A stretch of DNA of 64,000 nucleotides from Croceibacterium sp. TMG7-5b_MA50. Lineage in GTDB: Bacteria; Pseudomonadota; Alphaproteobacteria; Sphingomonadales; Sphingomonadaceae. The DNA is taken from positions 2,976,983 to 3,040,982 of the forward strand of contig NZ_CP156082.1 of the NCBI RefSeq assembly GCF_039830145.1, written 5' to 3'. A program made the translations under genes and the position numbers. The notes below the pieces were generated by a model. The model searched no databases and was not told the origin of the DNA. It was given only the letters and a program-made list of their open reading frames with translations. Each line of letters opens with the position of its first letter. Within the stretch, counting starts at the first letter, position 1. Positions 26,990 to 34,791 of this stretch are shown one piece after another.

Positions 26990-28390
26990 TCAGCGGATCA
27001 CCCATTCCCACACGGCCGCCCCGCCATCGGGGAAGACCAGCCGCACATATTGGGCGGTGACATCCAGTCGCGATCGGATCGGTGATCCCTGCTGCTCCGC
27101 CACGGCGGACACCGTCTGCCAGTTCTGACCATCCATCGATGCCTCGATCCCGAAGCGATAGGGGCGGTCGGCATATTCCGGGCGCAACTCGCTGCTGGCG
27201 AGCCGCCGCGCACGGCCGAGATCGGCGACCAGATGCAACGCTCCGCCTGCCGCAGGCTTCCACATGGTCGCGTAGCTGTCGTCCGCAGCGCTGGCCGGCC
27301 TGTGCAAGTTGCCGTCGCCCGATCCGCTGGCCGTCCATGTCAGCCCGCGTTCCCGTCGCGGAACGAAGCCCGCCACGTCGGTCCCATGAGAGGGCCGGAT
27401 ATTCGCGATGGTCCCGTCGGTCCGCACCTCCACTGGATCGACGACGATCTGGCGGAGCACTTCCTTGCGGCCCGGCACCCACGGCAGCGCCTGCCGGTGG
27501 TAGAGGATGTAGTCCCGCGCGCCGGAACGGAAGAAGGTATGATGACCGGGGCTGATGACGTCGCGGCCAATATCGGTCACCAGGATTGGGCTGTTCGCGG
27601 CCTCCCGGAAGGGGCCGAAGGGCGTGTCGCCCACGGCATAGCGGACCTTGTAGGTGTCGGTCGTCGTCTTCCCGTCGCTGTAGGTCAGCAGGTAGTGATC
27701 GCCCGCGCGGATCATCCGGGGCGCTTCGAAGTAATTGGCCGGCGTCACATCCACCGGCGTGCCGTCGAACGTCACCATGTCGGGCTTCAGCCGCACTGCG
27801 AAGCAATGGCCGTTCACCCAGTTTATGCCGGAGCCCCAATAGAGGTACGGTGTGCCGTCATCGTCGATGAACGCTTCGGCATCGATCATGTGGTATTCGG
27901 GCGCGAAAGACTTGGCGATCAGCGGCCTGCCGCCATTGGCATCGCGCCACGGACCGGCGGGGGACGGGGCGGTTCCGACCCAGACCTCGCTACCGACCGA
28001 CACATACATGAACCATTGCCCGCCCGCACCCTGCACGACTGACGGCGCCCAGACCATGGCATCGCTGGAAGTCGGGCTGGTGGCAGCCGCCTTGGTCGGC
28101 CATGCGGGGGTGGAGAAGCTCCAGTCCCGGCCATTGTCAGACGTCCATAGGCCCAGGCGCTGGCCGCCCCAGGGATCGATCGTGGCGAATATGTACCAGC
28201 GCCCGCGATCCCGCACGATCGATGGATCGGCGAAGTAGCCGGGCAGCAGCGGGTTCGGGTTACCGGGTGCGCTCCACGCCAGCGCGTCGGCCAGCGGTGC
28301 CGTTGACGGTGCAACGCCGGTGGCGGCACATCCGGCAAGAAGGATCGCCCAGATGGCAGCGGCGCCGACCCGCAGGCCAAACTGAACCAC
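26990..28390 (-). CDS. GH43 lipoprotein with C-terminal discoidin-like domain
   Basis: A 466-residue protein starting at GTG with GGGAGAG seven bases before. The lipobox ILLAGC places lipidated Cys at residue 21, so it is anchored in the membrane. The propeller shows base D55 in YFADPSIVR, modulator D170 in HMIDAEAF and acid E222 in NYFEAPRM. Residues from about 335 to the end form an F5/8-type C (CBM32-like) sandwich, ending EWVIR, likely to bind sugar. GH43 enzymes of this build act as arabinofuranosidases, xylosidases or galactosidases. It is the first gene of the operon with GH39. The 120-bp region upstream is AT-rich and carries a GntR-type operator candidate. Confidence 0.83.
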   Translation of the reverse strand: MVQFGLRVGAAAIWAILLAGCAATGVAPSTAPLADALAWSAPGNPNPLLPGYFADPSIVRDRGRWYIFATIDPWGGQRLGLWTSDNGRDWSFSTPAWPTKAAATSPTSSDAMVWAPSVVQGAGGQWFMYVSVGSEVWVGTAPSPAGPWRDANGGRPLIAKSFAPEYHMIDAEAFIDDDGTPYLYWGSGINWVNGHCFAVRLKPDMVTFDGTPVDVTPANYFEAPRMIRAGDHYLLTYSDGKTTTDTYKVRYAVGDTPFGPFREAANSPILVTDIGRDVISPGHHTFFRSGARDYILYHRQALPWVPGRKEVLRQIVVDPVEVRTDGTIANIRPSHGTDVAGFVPRRERGLTWTASGSGDGNLHRPASAADDSYATMWKPAAGGALHLVADLGRARRLASSELRPEYADRPYRFGIEASMDGQNWQTVSAVAEQQGSPIRSRLDVTAQYVRLVFPDGGAAVWEWVIR

Positions 28391-28480
28391 GATGTCTCTC
28401 CCTGTCCCGCCCGACGTGGGTTTGCCCGACCTGCAGGATCAGGTGCTCCCGCTGCTGACCGGCAGTCTATGGTATCTTAT

Positions 28481-28491
28481 TTGTCATACAA
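28481..28491. promoter_or_regulatory. Candidate FadR-type GntR operator upstream of the GH43/GH39 operon
   Basis: TTGTCATACAA matches the T-N-G-T-N3-A-C-N-A layout bound by FCD-type (FadR-subfamily) GntR regulators, about 91 bp before the GH43 start in an AT-rich promoter region. An FCD-type GntR gene is present at 54674, but nothing in the sequence proves that it is the one that binds here. Confidence 0.45.
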
Positions 28492-28510
28492 GAACTTTGT
28501 TTCCGGCGAT

Positions 28511-31018
28511 CTATTCGTAGCGAAGCGCACCGACCGGGCTGGTCTGCGCGACGCGCCAGGCATGCGCACCGATCGTCGCCACCGCGATCACCAGTGCCAG
28601 CGCGCCGGCGAACAAAAACGGCGTTGGGCCAAGTGTGATACGGGTGTCGAAGCCGTTCAGCCAGTCGCGCATCAGCCACCAGGCGACCGGCCAGGCGATC
28701 AGGTTGGCGATGACGACCGGCCGGGTGAACTGCCACACCAGCAGCCGCACGATGTCGCCGGTCCGTGCGCCCAGCACCTTGCGGATGCCGATCTCCTTCG
28801 TTCGCCGTTCGGCGGTGAAGGCGGCCAGCCCGAACAGGCCGAGGCAGCCGATTATGATTGCGAGCACAGCGAAGGCGGCGAAGATCTGCCCGCGCGCCGT
28901 TTCCTGTTCGTATTGCTCGCGCACGATGTCATCGGCGAAGCGGCCTTCGAAGGGTACGTTGGGGATGGTGCGCGTCCAGACCTGCTCCACCGCTTCGCGG
29001 ATGCGGGCGGGATCGCCGTCGAAGCGGACCATGATGTCGCCAAAACCCGCGCGGGTCATCGCATACATGATGGGCTGCACGGGGTCGCGGACGGAACGGA
29101 AGCGGGCATCCTCCACCACGCCGACGATCGTGATCGGCACCGCGCCGACTTCGGGAACAGTCATGCCGGCGCGCGCTTCCTGACCAATCGCGGCCTGCGG
29201 ATCGGCATAGCCCAGTCGCCGGGCCGCCTCTCGCGTGACGACGATGTTCACCCCGCGTTGCGCCAGCGCCCGTTCCGCCGCCACGTCGATGGGCCAGGGG
29301 GTGGAGGCATCGTCGCGGCCGATCGCTTCGGAGAAGCCGCGTCCAGCCAACAGCTTCATGCCCATGGCCCGGAAGAAGTCCGCCTCGACGGAGTAGATGC
29401 CGAGGTCGACGGGCGTGTCGGAACCGGCGGTGAAAACCTGAGTGACGGAGTTGTTGCCGGGATCGATCGCAATCTGCGTGCGGGCCGCAGCACTCACGCC
29501 GGGCAGCCGCCTGATCTGTTCGACCACCTGTCTGTCCCGGCCCTCCACCCCGCGGAAGCCGAGATTGCCGACCTGCAGCAGCCCGTCGCGCACATAACCG
29601 GCATCGCCCGTCCGCGCATAGACGGTCTGCGCATAGATCACGGCGGTGCAGATGATGAGGGCGATCGACACGGCAAACTGGCCGATCACCAGCGCGTTGC
29701 GCAGGCGCCCCGATCCATGCGCATCCGCCGCGGAGCGGTTGGCCTTCAAGATGCGGGCAGGTTCGAACCGCGACAGGTAGAATGCCGGGTAAGCGCCCGC
29801 TGCAAGCCCCACCACCAGTGTTAGGCCGGCGGCCGGCAGTAGCACGCCACCGGTGCCGAGATAGCGTAGCTCCATCCCGGAATCGAGGAAGCTGTTGAAC
29901 GAAGGCAGCAGCAGTTCCACCGCAGCGAGCGCAATGACCATGGCGATTGCCGTCACCAGCACCGCCTCCCCCAGGAACTGCCCGATCAGCTTGCCCCTGG
30001 TCGCGCCCAGCACCTTGCGCAAGGCGACTTCCCGCGCCCGCTGCGATGCGCGCGCCGTGGCGAGATTGGTGAAGTTCACACAGGCCATGCCGAGGATCAG
30101 CAGCGCCACCACTGCGAAGGTGACAACGGTGCGCCGGTCATTGCCCGGGCGGAGGGAGGCATCCTGAGCCTCCCCCAGATGGACGTCGGGCATGTTCACC
30201 AGCACGAAGTCCTCGAACTTGCCGGCATTGGTGACGCGCCCCTCGCTCACCTCGTCGGGGATGTTGCGCTTCTCCCATGCGGGCATGTTGGCGTTGATCA
30301 GGGCGGCATCCTGTGCCGAGCGCAGCTTGACGAAGTTCCATCCCTGCTGGTTGCCCCAGCGGGTCACCTGCCACATGCGATCGGCGAACTGGGTGTTGAG
30401 GTCAAAGCGGGCAACCGCGTCGGCGGAGAAGCTGGAGTTCTTCGGCCAGTCGCGGAACACTGCGGTTACGCGATAATCGACAGGGCCGGCATTGTCGTTG
30501 ATCGTCAGCGTCCGGCCGAGCGGGTCGGTATCACCGAACCGGCGGCGTGCCTCGCTCTGGCTCAGCGCGATTGAGTGAGAGTCCGGCAGGGCTGTGGCGG
30601 CGCTGCCCTGGACAAACGGAACATCGAAGATCTCGAACAGATTGCCGTCTACCATCCGGAGATCCTCGACCTCTGACGCCTGCCCATCCTGGATCACGAT
30701 GGGCGAGAAGGCCCGCACCCAGACGACGCTTTCGACCTGCGCAGGGTAGTCTTTCTCCAGTGCATGCCCGGCGATGATCTCGCTCAATTGCAGCTTCATC
30801 TCCTCGCCCCCGGTCTCGGTCGCCTGGTAGTGGGTCTGCAACTGGAACACCCGGTCGGCATCGGCCAACCAGTCGTCGTAGCTGCGTTCGTACCGGACAT
30901 AGAGCAGGATCAGCATGCACGCGGCGAGGCCGATGGCGAGGCCGGCGATATTGATGAACGCATACATGCGCTGCTTCATCAGGGAACGGATGCCGACGGT
31001 GAGATAATGACGCCACAT
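28511..31018 (-). CDS. MacB/FtsX-type ABC transporter permease (double-length)
   Basis: An 835-residue inner-membrane protein with two periplasmic-core plus FtsX units. The first transmembrane helix is FINIAGLAIGLAACMLILL (about 25-43), followed by a MacB-type periplasmic domain. FtsX blocks are near 290-405 (GMACVNFTNLATARASQR and REVALRKVLGA) and 715-830 (RRTKEIGIRKVLGA); the R-K-V-L-G-A coupling motif occurs in both. These permeases do not import. They use cytoplasmic ATP hydrolysis to drive mechanotransmission, exporting peptides, lipoproteins or drugs. GGGAGG precedes the ATG. It ends an operon of small membrane protein, adaptor, ATPase and permease, regulated by the divergent two-component system. 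Confidence 0.9.
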   Translation of the reverse strand: MWRHYLTVGIRSLMKQRMYAFINIAGLAIGLAACMLILLYVRYERSYDDWLADADRVFQLQTHYQATETGGEEMKLQLSEIIAGHALEKDYPAQVESVVWVRAFSPIVIQDGQASEVEDLRMVDGNLFEIFDVPFVQGSAATALPDSHSIALSQSEARRRFGDTDPLGRTLTINDNAGPVDYRVTAVFRDWPKNSSFSADAVARFDLNTQFADRMWQVTRWGNQQGWNFVKLRSAQDAALINANMPAWEKRNIPDEVSEGRVTNAGKFEDFVLVNMPDVHLGEAQDASLRPGNDRRTVVTFAVVALLILGMACVNFTNLATARASQRAREVALRKVLGATRGKLIGQFLGEAVLVTAIAMVIALAAVELLLPSFNSFLDSGMELRYLGTGGVLLPAAGLTLVVGLAAGAYPAFYLSRFEPARILKANRSAADAHGSGRLRNALVIGQFAVSIALIICTAVIYAQTVYARTGDAGYVRDGLLQVGNLGFRGVEGRDRQVVEQIRRLPGVSAAARTQIAIDPGNNSVTQVFTAGSDTPVDLGIYSVEADFFRAMGMKLLAGRGFSEAIGRDDASTPWPIDVAAERALAQRGVNIVVTREAARRLGYADPQAAIGQEARAGMTVPEVGAVPITIVGVVEDARFRSVRDPVQPIMYAMTRAGFGDIMVRFDGDPARIREAVEQVWTRTIPNVPFEGRFADDIVREQYEQETARGQIFAAFAVLAIIIGCLGLFGLAAFTAERRTKEIGIRKVLGARTGDIVRLLVWQFTRPVVIANLIAWPVAWWLMRDWLNGFDTRITLGPTPFLFAGALALVIAVATIGAHAWRVAQTSPVGALRYE

Positions 31019-31061
31019 GGTGGGATGCCTCCCTGGAGATGCTGGGCTGTGCTGGGCGGGA

Positions 31062-31742
31062 TCAGGCGGCGCGGCGCCGTTCCTGCAGGATGCGTCCGTC
31101 CAGCATGTTGACGACGCGGCTGGCGTAATCGGCGTGCGCTGGGGAGTGCGTGACCATGACGATGGTGGAGCCGGCGGCGTTCAGCGTCTGCAGCATGCGC
31201 ATCACCTCCTCCCCGTGATTGGTGTCGAGGTTGCCGGTCGGCTCGTCCGCCAGGATCAGCTTCGGCTCGGCCACCAGCGCGCGGGCGACGGCGGCGCGCT
31301 GCTGCTGCCCGCCGGAAAGCTGGCTGGGGCGATGGCGCGCGCGATGGGCGATGCCGACCCGGTCCATGACCGCATCGACCCGCTTGCCGCGCTCCGCCGC
31401 CGGGACGTCGTGGTACAGCAGCGCCAGTTCGATGTTCTCGCGCACGGTCAGTTCGTCCACCAGGTTGAAGCTCTGGAAGATGAAGCCGATGCTGGCCTTG
31501 CGCACCCTGGCGAGCTTCGCCTCGCCGAGACCGGCGACTTCCTGCCCGTCAAAAATGTATGAACCGCCGGAGGGGCTGTCGAGCATGCCCATGACGTTCA
31601 GCAGCGTGGACTTGCCGCAGCCCGACGGGCCCATGATGGCGACGAACTCGCCCGCCACGATGTCGAGGTTGATCGCCTCCAGCGCGCTCGTCTCGATCGT
31701 GTCGGTACGGTAGGTCCGTGAAAGCGCGCGCATCTGCAACAT
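31062..31742 (-). CDS. MacB/LolD-type ABC transporter ATP-binding protein
   Basis: A 226-residue ATPase with all motifs: Walker [11 protein letters not shown]-loop FIFQSFNL, signature [15 protein letters not shown], Walker [13 protein letters not shown] and the H-loop in MVTHSP. The insert after the Q-loop and the D-E-P-T-G-N-L-D form are typical of the MacB/LolD/FtsE group. It energises the FtsX-type permease encoded 43 bases downstream. AGGAG lies eight bases before the ATG, and the upstream adaptor gene ends just two bases before this start. Confidence 0.95.
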   Translation of the reverse strand: MLQMRALSRTYRTDTIETSALEAINLDIVAGEFVAIMGPSGCGKSTLLNVMGMLDSPSGGSYIFDGQEVAGLGEAKLARVRKASIGFIFQSFNLVDELTVRENIELALLYHDVPAAERGKRVDAVMDRVGIAHRARHRPSQLSGGQQQRAAVARALVAEPKLILADEPTGNLDTNHGEEVMRMLQTLNAAGSTIVMVTHSPAHADYASRVVNMLDGRILQERRRAA

Positions 31743-31744
31743 CG

Positions 31745-33061
31745 TCAATCTCCTTCGATCTCGAGCCGATCCTTGTCGGCGAACCCGGTGTAGGGGGAGG
31801 TGATCACGCGCTCCCCGGCATCCAGCCCGTCCAGCACCTCGATCGCCTCCTCGTTGCGGCGGCCGAGGCGGACGGGGCGCTTCACCGCGGTGCGTCCATC
31901 GGGGGCGAGGACGAAGACGAACGCGCCGCGCGTCTCGTTGTAGAAGGCGCCGTTGCGGATCAGGCGGGCGGGCGTGGGGTCCGCCAGTGTCAGGCGCGCC
32001 TGCAGCGTCTGCCCGCGCTGGATATCCGCCGGCTCCGCATCCACGAATTGCAGGTCGATCTCGAACTGGCCGTTCTGCACCTGGGGGGAGATTCTGGTGA
32101 CGCGCACCGGATAGGTCCGGCCACCCCATTCGATCGCCGCGCGTTGCCCCACTTCCACCCGTCCAAGGTAGAATTCGTCCACCCCGGCCACGAGCTTGTT
32201 GCGGCCCGGACTATCGATCTGGCCGACCCGCTCCCCCGGCTGGAGCGACTGGCCCGGCTGGATGGAGAAGCCGGACAGCTGCCCCGTGACCGGCGCGCGC
32301 AGGTTCAGCCCGTCGAGGCTGGCATGCGCGACCTCCAGGCTGGAGCGCAGCGATTGGGTGGAGGCGCGCTGCTGCGCGAGCTGGCTCGCCTGCAGCCGTT
32401 CGTCCGTGGCGCGGCTGCGGCGCAGCACTTCAAGCCGTTGCGCTTCGTAGCGGCGCTGGTCTTCCGTGTCGGCGAATTGCCGCGCGGCGACGAAGCCGCG
32501 TTCCGCCAGCGGAGCCTCCCGCTCGTACTGGCGCTGTGCCTTCTGGACGGCGAGTTGCGCCTCCATCACGGCGCGTTCGTTGGCGAGGCGGGTCTGCGCC
32601 AGCGCCAGTTCCTGGCTGCGCATGTTGTTGATCTGCTGCTCCACCTCGGTCTGACGGGCGAGGACGGAGAGTTGCAGCTCCGCATTGGAGAGGACCGCGA
32701 TCAGCTGCCCCTTCTGCAGCATCGCGCCATCCTCCGCCACGACCTGTTCGACCCGACCACCTTCAATGGCGTCGAGATAGACCGTCAGCAGCGGGGTCAC
32801 GCGCGCGCGCAGCGGAATGAAGTCGCGGAAGCTGCCATTCGTGACTTCGGAAATGGTCAGCCGGTCACGCGCGACCGTCTGGGAATTGCCGGCGGGTGCA
32901 TAAAGCCAGAACAGTATGCCGAGCGCTGCCACGGCCGCGATGCCGAGCGCTAGCTTCACCGGCAGGGAGAGCTGGTGCCGCGCCACCACCCGATCCATCG
33001 CGCTGCCGGTGACTGCCCGATGCGTGGCCGCGGTTCCGCGGTCAAACTGCAGCATCGTCAT
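31745..33061 (-). CDS. HlyD/MacA-type periplasmic adaptor subunit
   Basis: A 438-residue membrane-fusion protein. A single transmembrane helix lies near 33-53 (LALGIAAVAALGILFWLYAP). Then come a lipoyl half-domain (GGRVEQVVAEDGAMLQKGQ), a long alpha-hairpin rich in Q/E/R (LARQTEVEQQINNMRSQ onward), the second lipoyl half (LNLRAPVTGQLSGF) and beta-barrel/membrane-proximal domains (GVDEFYLGRVEVGQRAAIEW). It bridges the ABC permease to an outer-membrane channel that is not encoded here. The start ATG overlaps the stop of the 65-codon gene upstream as ATGA, which argues for this start over a longer open frame reaching 33301. Confidence 0.9.
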   Translation of the reverse strand: MTMLQFDRGTAATHRAVTGSAMDRVVARHQLSLPVKLALGIAAVAALGILFWLYAPAGNSQTVARDRLTISEVTNGSFRDFIPLRARVTPLLTVYLDAIEGGRVEQVVAEDGAMLQKGQLIAVLSNAELQLSVLARQTEVEQQINNMRSQELALAQTRLANERAVMEAQLAVQKAQRQYEREAPLAERGFVAARQFADTEDQRRYEAQRLEVLRRSRATDERLQASQLAQQRASTQSLRSSLEVAHASLDGLNLRAPVTGQLSGFSIQPGQSLQPGERVGQIDSPGRNKLVAGVDEFYLGRVEVGQRAAIEWGGRTYPVRVTRISPQVQNGQFEIDLQFVDAEPADIQRGQTLQARLTLADPTPARLIRNGAFYNETRGAFVFVLAPDGRTAVKRPVRLGRRNEEAIEVLDGLDAGERVITSPYTGFADKDRLEIEGD

Positions 33062-33255
33062 GCAAGCGGCGGCGCCAGCGAGAAGACGAATTCGGCAGCG
33101 GTCTCGGCCCCGTGTCCGGAAATGAACGGTCCTGTCCGGAAATGGACAGGCTCCGTCGTCGGCCAGAGGGCGAGACTGGCGACCAGCACCACCACGAAGA
33201 CGGCGAGCCACAGGATCGCCGGTGCTGACGGAGGGCGGACAGGAGGTAGAGACAT
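33058..33255 (-). CDS. Small single-pass membrane protein heading the export operon
   Basis: A 65-residue protein with no family I recognise. It has a short proline-rich N-terminus, one strong transmembrane helix (ILWLAVFVVVLVASLALW, about 14-31) and a roughly 34-residue tail containing H-F-R-T-G-P-F-I-S-G-H-G. Three observations suggest it is real: its stop overlaps the adaptor start as ATGA, GGAG sits about nine bases before its ATG, and a sigma54-like promoter lies about 40 bases upstream. It could be a cargo, a regulator of the kinase, or an accessory subunit of the transporter. The DNA also holds two copies of a 12-base repeat read as regulatory sites, so part of the tail sequence may be constrained by that role. 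Confidence 0.5.
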   Translation of the reverse strand: MSLPPVRPPSAPAILWLAVFVVVLVASLALWPTTEPVHFRTGPFISGHGAETAAEFVFSLAPPLA

Positions 33256-33323
33256 GGAACTGGCTCCGGACAGGCAGATAAGCTTGCCCCGTGCTATTCA
33301 CGAAGCGTGCCAGTCAGTCCGGA
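33111..33323. promoter_or_regulatory. Cluster of four TGTCCGGA-centred sites (candidate response-regulator UAS)
   Basis: The sites share a central TCCGGA palindrome. Site 1 (33113-33120) reads TGTCCGGA; site 2 (33133-33140) reads TGTCCGGA; site 3 (33265-33272) reads TCCGGACA, the reverse complement; site 4 (33316-33323) reads AGTCCGGA. Sites 1 and 2 are exactly 20 bp apart and share 12 bases. Site 2 lies inside a 7-bp-arm inverted repeat, CCTGTCC-N6-GGACAGG (33131-33150). They flank or overlap two divergent sigma54-like promoters, where NtrC-type activators bind. The likely ligand is the regulator encoded at 33406. Confidence 0.5.
33297..33312 (-). promoter_or_regulatory. Sigma54-like promoter for the export operon
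   Basis: Read leftward: TGGCAC-GCTTC-GTGAA. The -24 box is a perfect TGGCAC with the right 5-base spacing to the -12 region. The -12 element lacks the usual GC (GTGAA for TTGCW). The predicted start leaves a 30-base leader before the 65-codon gene. Confidence 0.4.
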
Positions 33324-33351
33324 ATGTCGTTCGTCGTAAGGTGTCGGCCGG

Positions 33352-33367
33352 TGGCACGGTTTTTGAT
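33352..33367 (+). promoter_or_regulatory. Sigma54-like promoter for the response-regulator gene
   Basis: TGGCAC-GGTTT-TTGAT matches the TGGCAC-N5-TTGCW consensus except at one of the -12 positions. It ends 39 bases before the chosen ATG of the regulator, so initiation would give a leader of about 25-30 bases. GTTCG-TTTT-CGAAC (33369-33382) follows at once. Confidence 0.45.
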
Positions 33368-33405
33368 TGTTCGTTTTCGAACGCCGATTGTACGAAAGCG
33401 AGCAC

Positions 33406-34791
33406 ATGAGGAGGGAATTCGGCAGCTGTCTCGTCGTCGACGATGATGAGGATATCCTCACGGCCGCGGCATTGCTGTTGCGGCAGATGTTCGATCGCGT
33501 GGTGACGGTGAGCGATCCCGAGGCTGCCTTCGTACAGGCGGCGGAAATCAGGCCGGACGTCATCCTGCTGGACGCGAACTTCGCCCGCGGGGCGACTGAT
33601 GCCGCGGAGGGGCTGGGGCTGCTGCAGCGCTTCCTGGCGGCCGATCAGGACCTCGCCATCGTGATGATCACCGCCCATGCGGGCGTGTCGATCGCGGTGG
33701 AGGCGATGAAGTTCGGCGCCAGCGACTTCGTGTCAAAGCCCTGGTCGAACGAGCGATTGCTGGCGAGCGTGCGGACCGCCGCGACGCTTCGCCGTTCCCG
33801 CCGGACCGTGAACGCCGCACCGGATGGTGGGGCCGCTGCCAGCCTGCCCGCGTCGCCGCTGCTCGGCACGTCACCAGCGATGGCTCGCGTGCAGACGCTG
33901 ATCTCCCGCGCGGCGCCGACCGATGCCAATGTCCTGCTCCTGGGGGAGAACGGCACGGGCAAGGAACTGGCGGCGCGGGCATTGCACCAGCAATCGCGCC
34001 GTGCCGATGCGCCTATGGTGACGGTGGACCTTGGCGCCGTGGCAGCGGAGCTGATCGATTCCGAGCTGTTCGGCCATGTGAAGGGCGCCTTCACCGATGC
34101 CCGAGCCGACCGCGTGGGTCGCATCCAGGCGGCAAGTGGTGGCACGCTGTTCCTCGACGAGATCGGCAATCTGCCGCTGCACCTGCAGCCCAAGCTCTTG
34201 ACCGCGCTGGAACAGCGGCAGGTCACGCCCGTCGGCGCCAACCGCCCTGTGCCGGTCGACATCCGCGTGATCGCGGCCACCAACATGACACCGACCATGC
34301 TGCAGGACCCGCGCCATTTCCGGGAGGACCTGCTGTTCCGGCTAAACACGATCGAGATCGAACTGCCTCCCCTGAGAGAGCGGCCCGACGATGTGCTGCT
34401 GCTGATCGACCACTACCTGGCGCATTATGCCGAACGGTATCGGCGGCCGGAGCCGGCCTTGAGCGACACGGCGAGGCGCGCGCTGGCAGGCTATGCCTGG
34501 CCGGGCAACGTTCGCGCGCTGCGCCACGCAGTGGAGCGTGCGCTGATCCTGGGAAGGGAAGGAGAGGCGCTGGAACCCGCCGATTTCTCGCTCAGCCCTG
34601 CGCCTGCGCATGTCGCTCATGCCGCAATCGTCCGGCCCGACCGACTGGACGACCTGAACCTGGAACGGACCGAGCGGCGGCTGGTCGAAGCCGCGCTGAC
34701 GAAGCACGGCTACAACATCTCCTCTGCCGCGGCGGAGCTCGGTCTGTCGCGTGCGGCGCTCTACCGGCGGATGGAGAAGCATGGGCTTTGA
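33406..34791 (+). CDS. NtrC-family sigma54-dependent response regulator
   Basis: A 461-residue activator. The receiver domain has the acidic pocket VVDDDED at 10-16, phosphoacceptor D56 in VILLDANF and K111 in DFVSKPW. The AAA+ domain has Walker A GENGTGKE (180-187), the sigma54-contact loop GAFTDA (227-232, D replacing the second G of GAFTGA), and Walker B GGTLFLDE (246-253). A Fis-type helix-turn-helix ends the protein (NISSAAAELGLSRAALYRRM). A TTG start upstream would fall inside the candidate promoter, so the ATG was chosen. It overlaps its kinase gene by 11 bases. It probably activates the divergent export operon and itself. Confidence 0.92.
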   Translation: MRREFGSCLVVDDDEDILTAAALLLRQMFDRVVTVSDPEAAFVQAAEIRPDVILLDANFARGATDAAEGLGLLQRFLAADQDLAIVMITAHAGVSIAVEAMKFGASDFVSKPWSNERLLASVRTAATLRRSRRTVNAAPDGGAAASLPASPLLGTSPAMARVQTLISRAAPTDANVLLLGENGTGKELAARALHQQSRRADAPMVTVDLGAVAAELIDSELFGHVKGAFTDARADRVGRIQAASGGTLFLDEIGNLPLHLQPKLLTALEQRQVTPVGANRPVPVDIRVIAATNMTPTMLQDPRHFREDLLFRLNTIEIELPPLRERPDDVLLLIDHYLAHYAERYRRPEPALSDTARRALAGYAWPGNVRALRHAVERALILGREGEALEPADFSLSPAPAHVAHAAIVRPDRLDDLNLERTERRLVEAALTKHGYNISSAAAELGLSRAALYRRMEKHGL

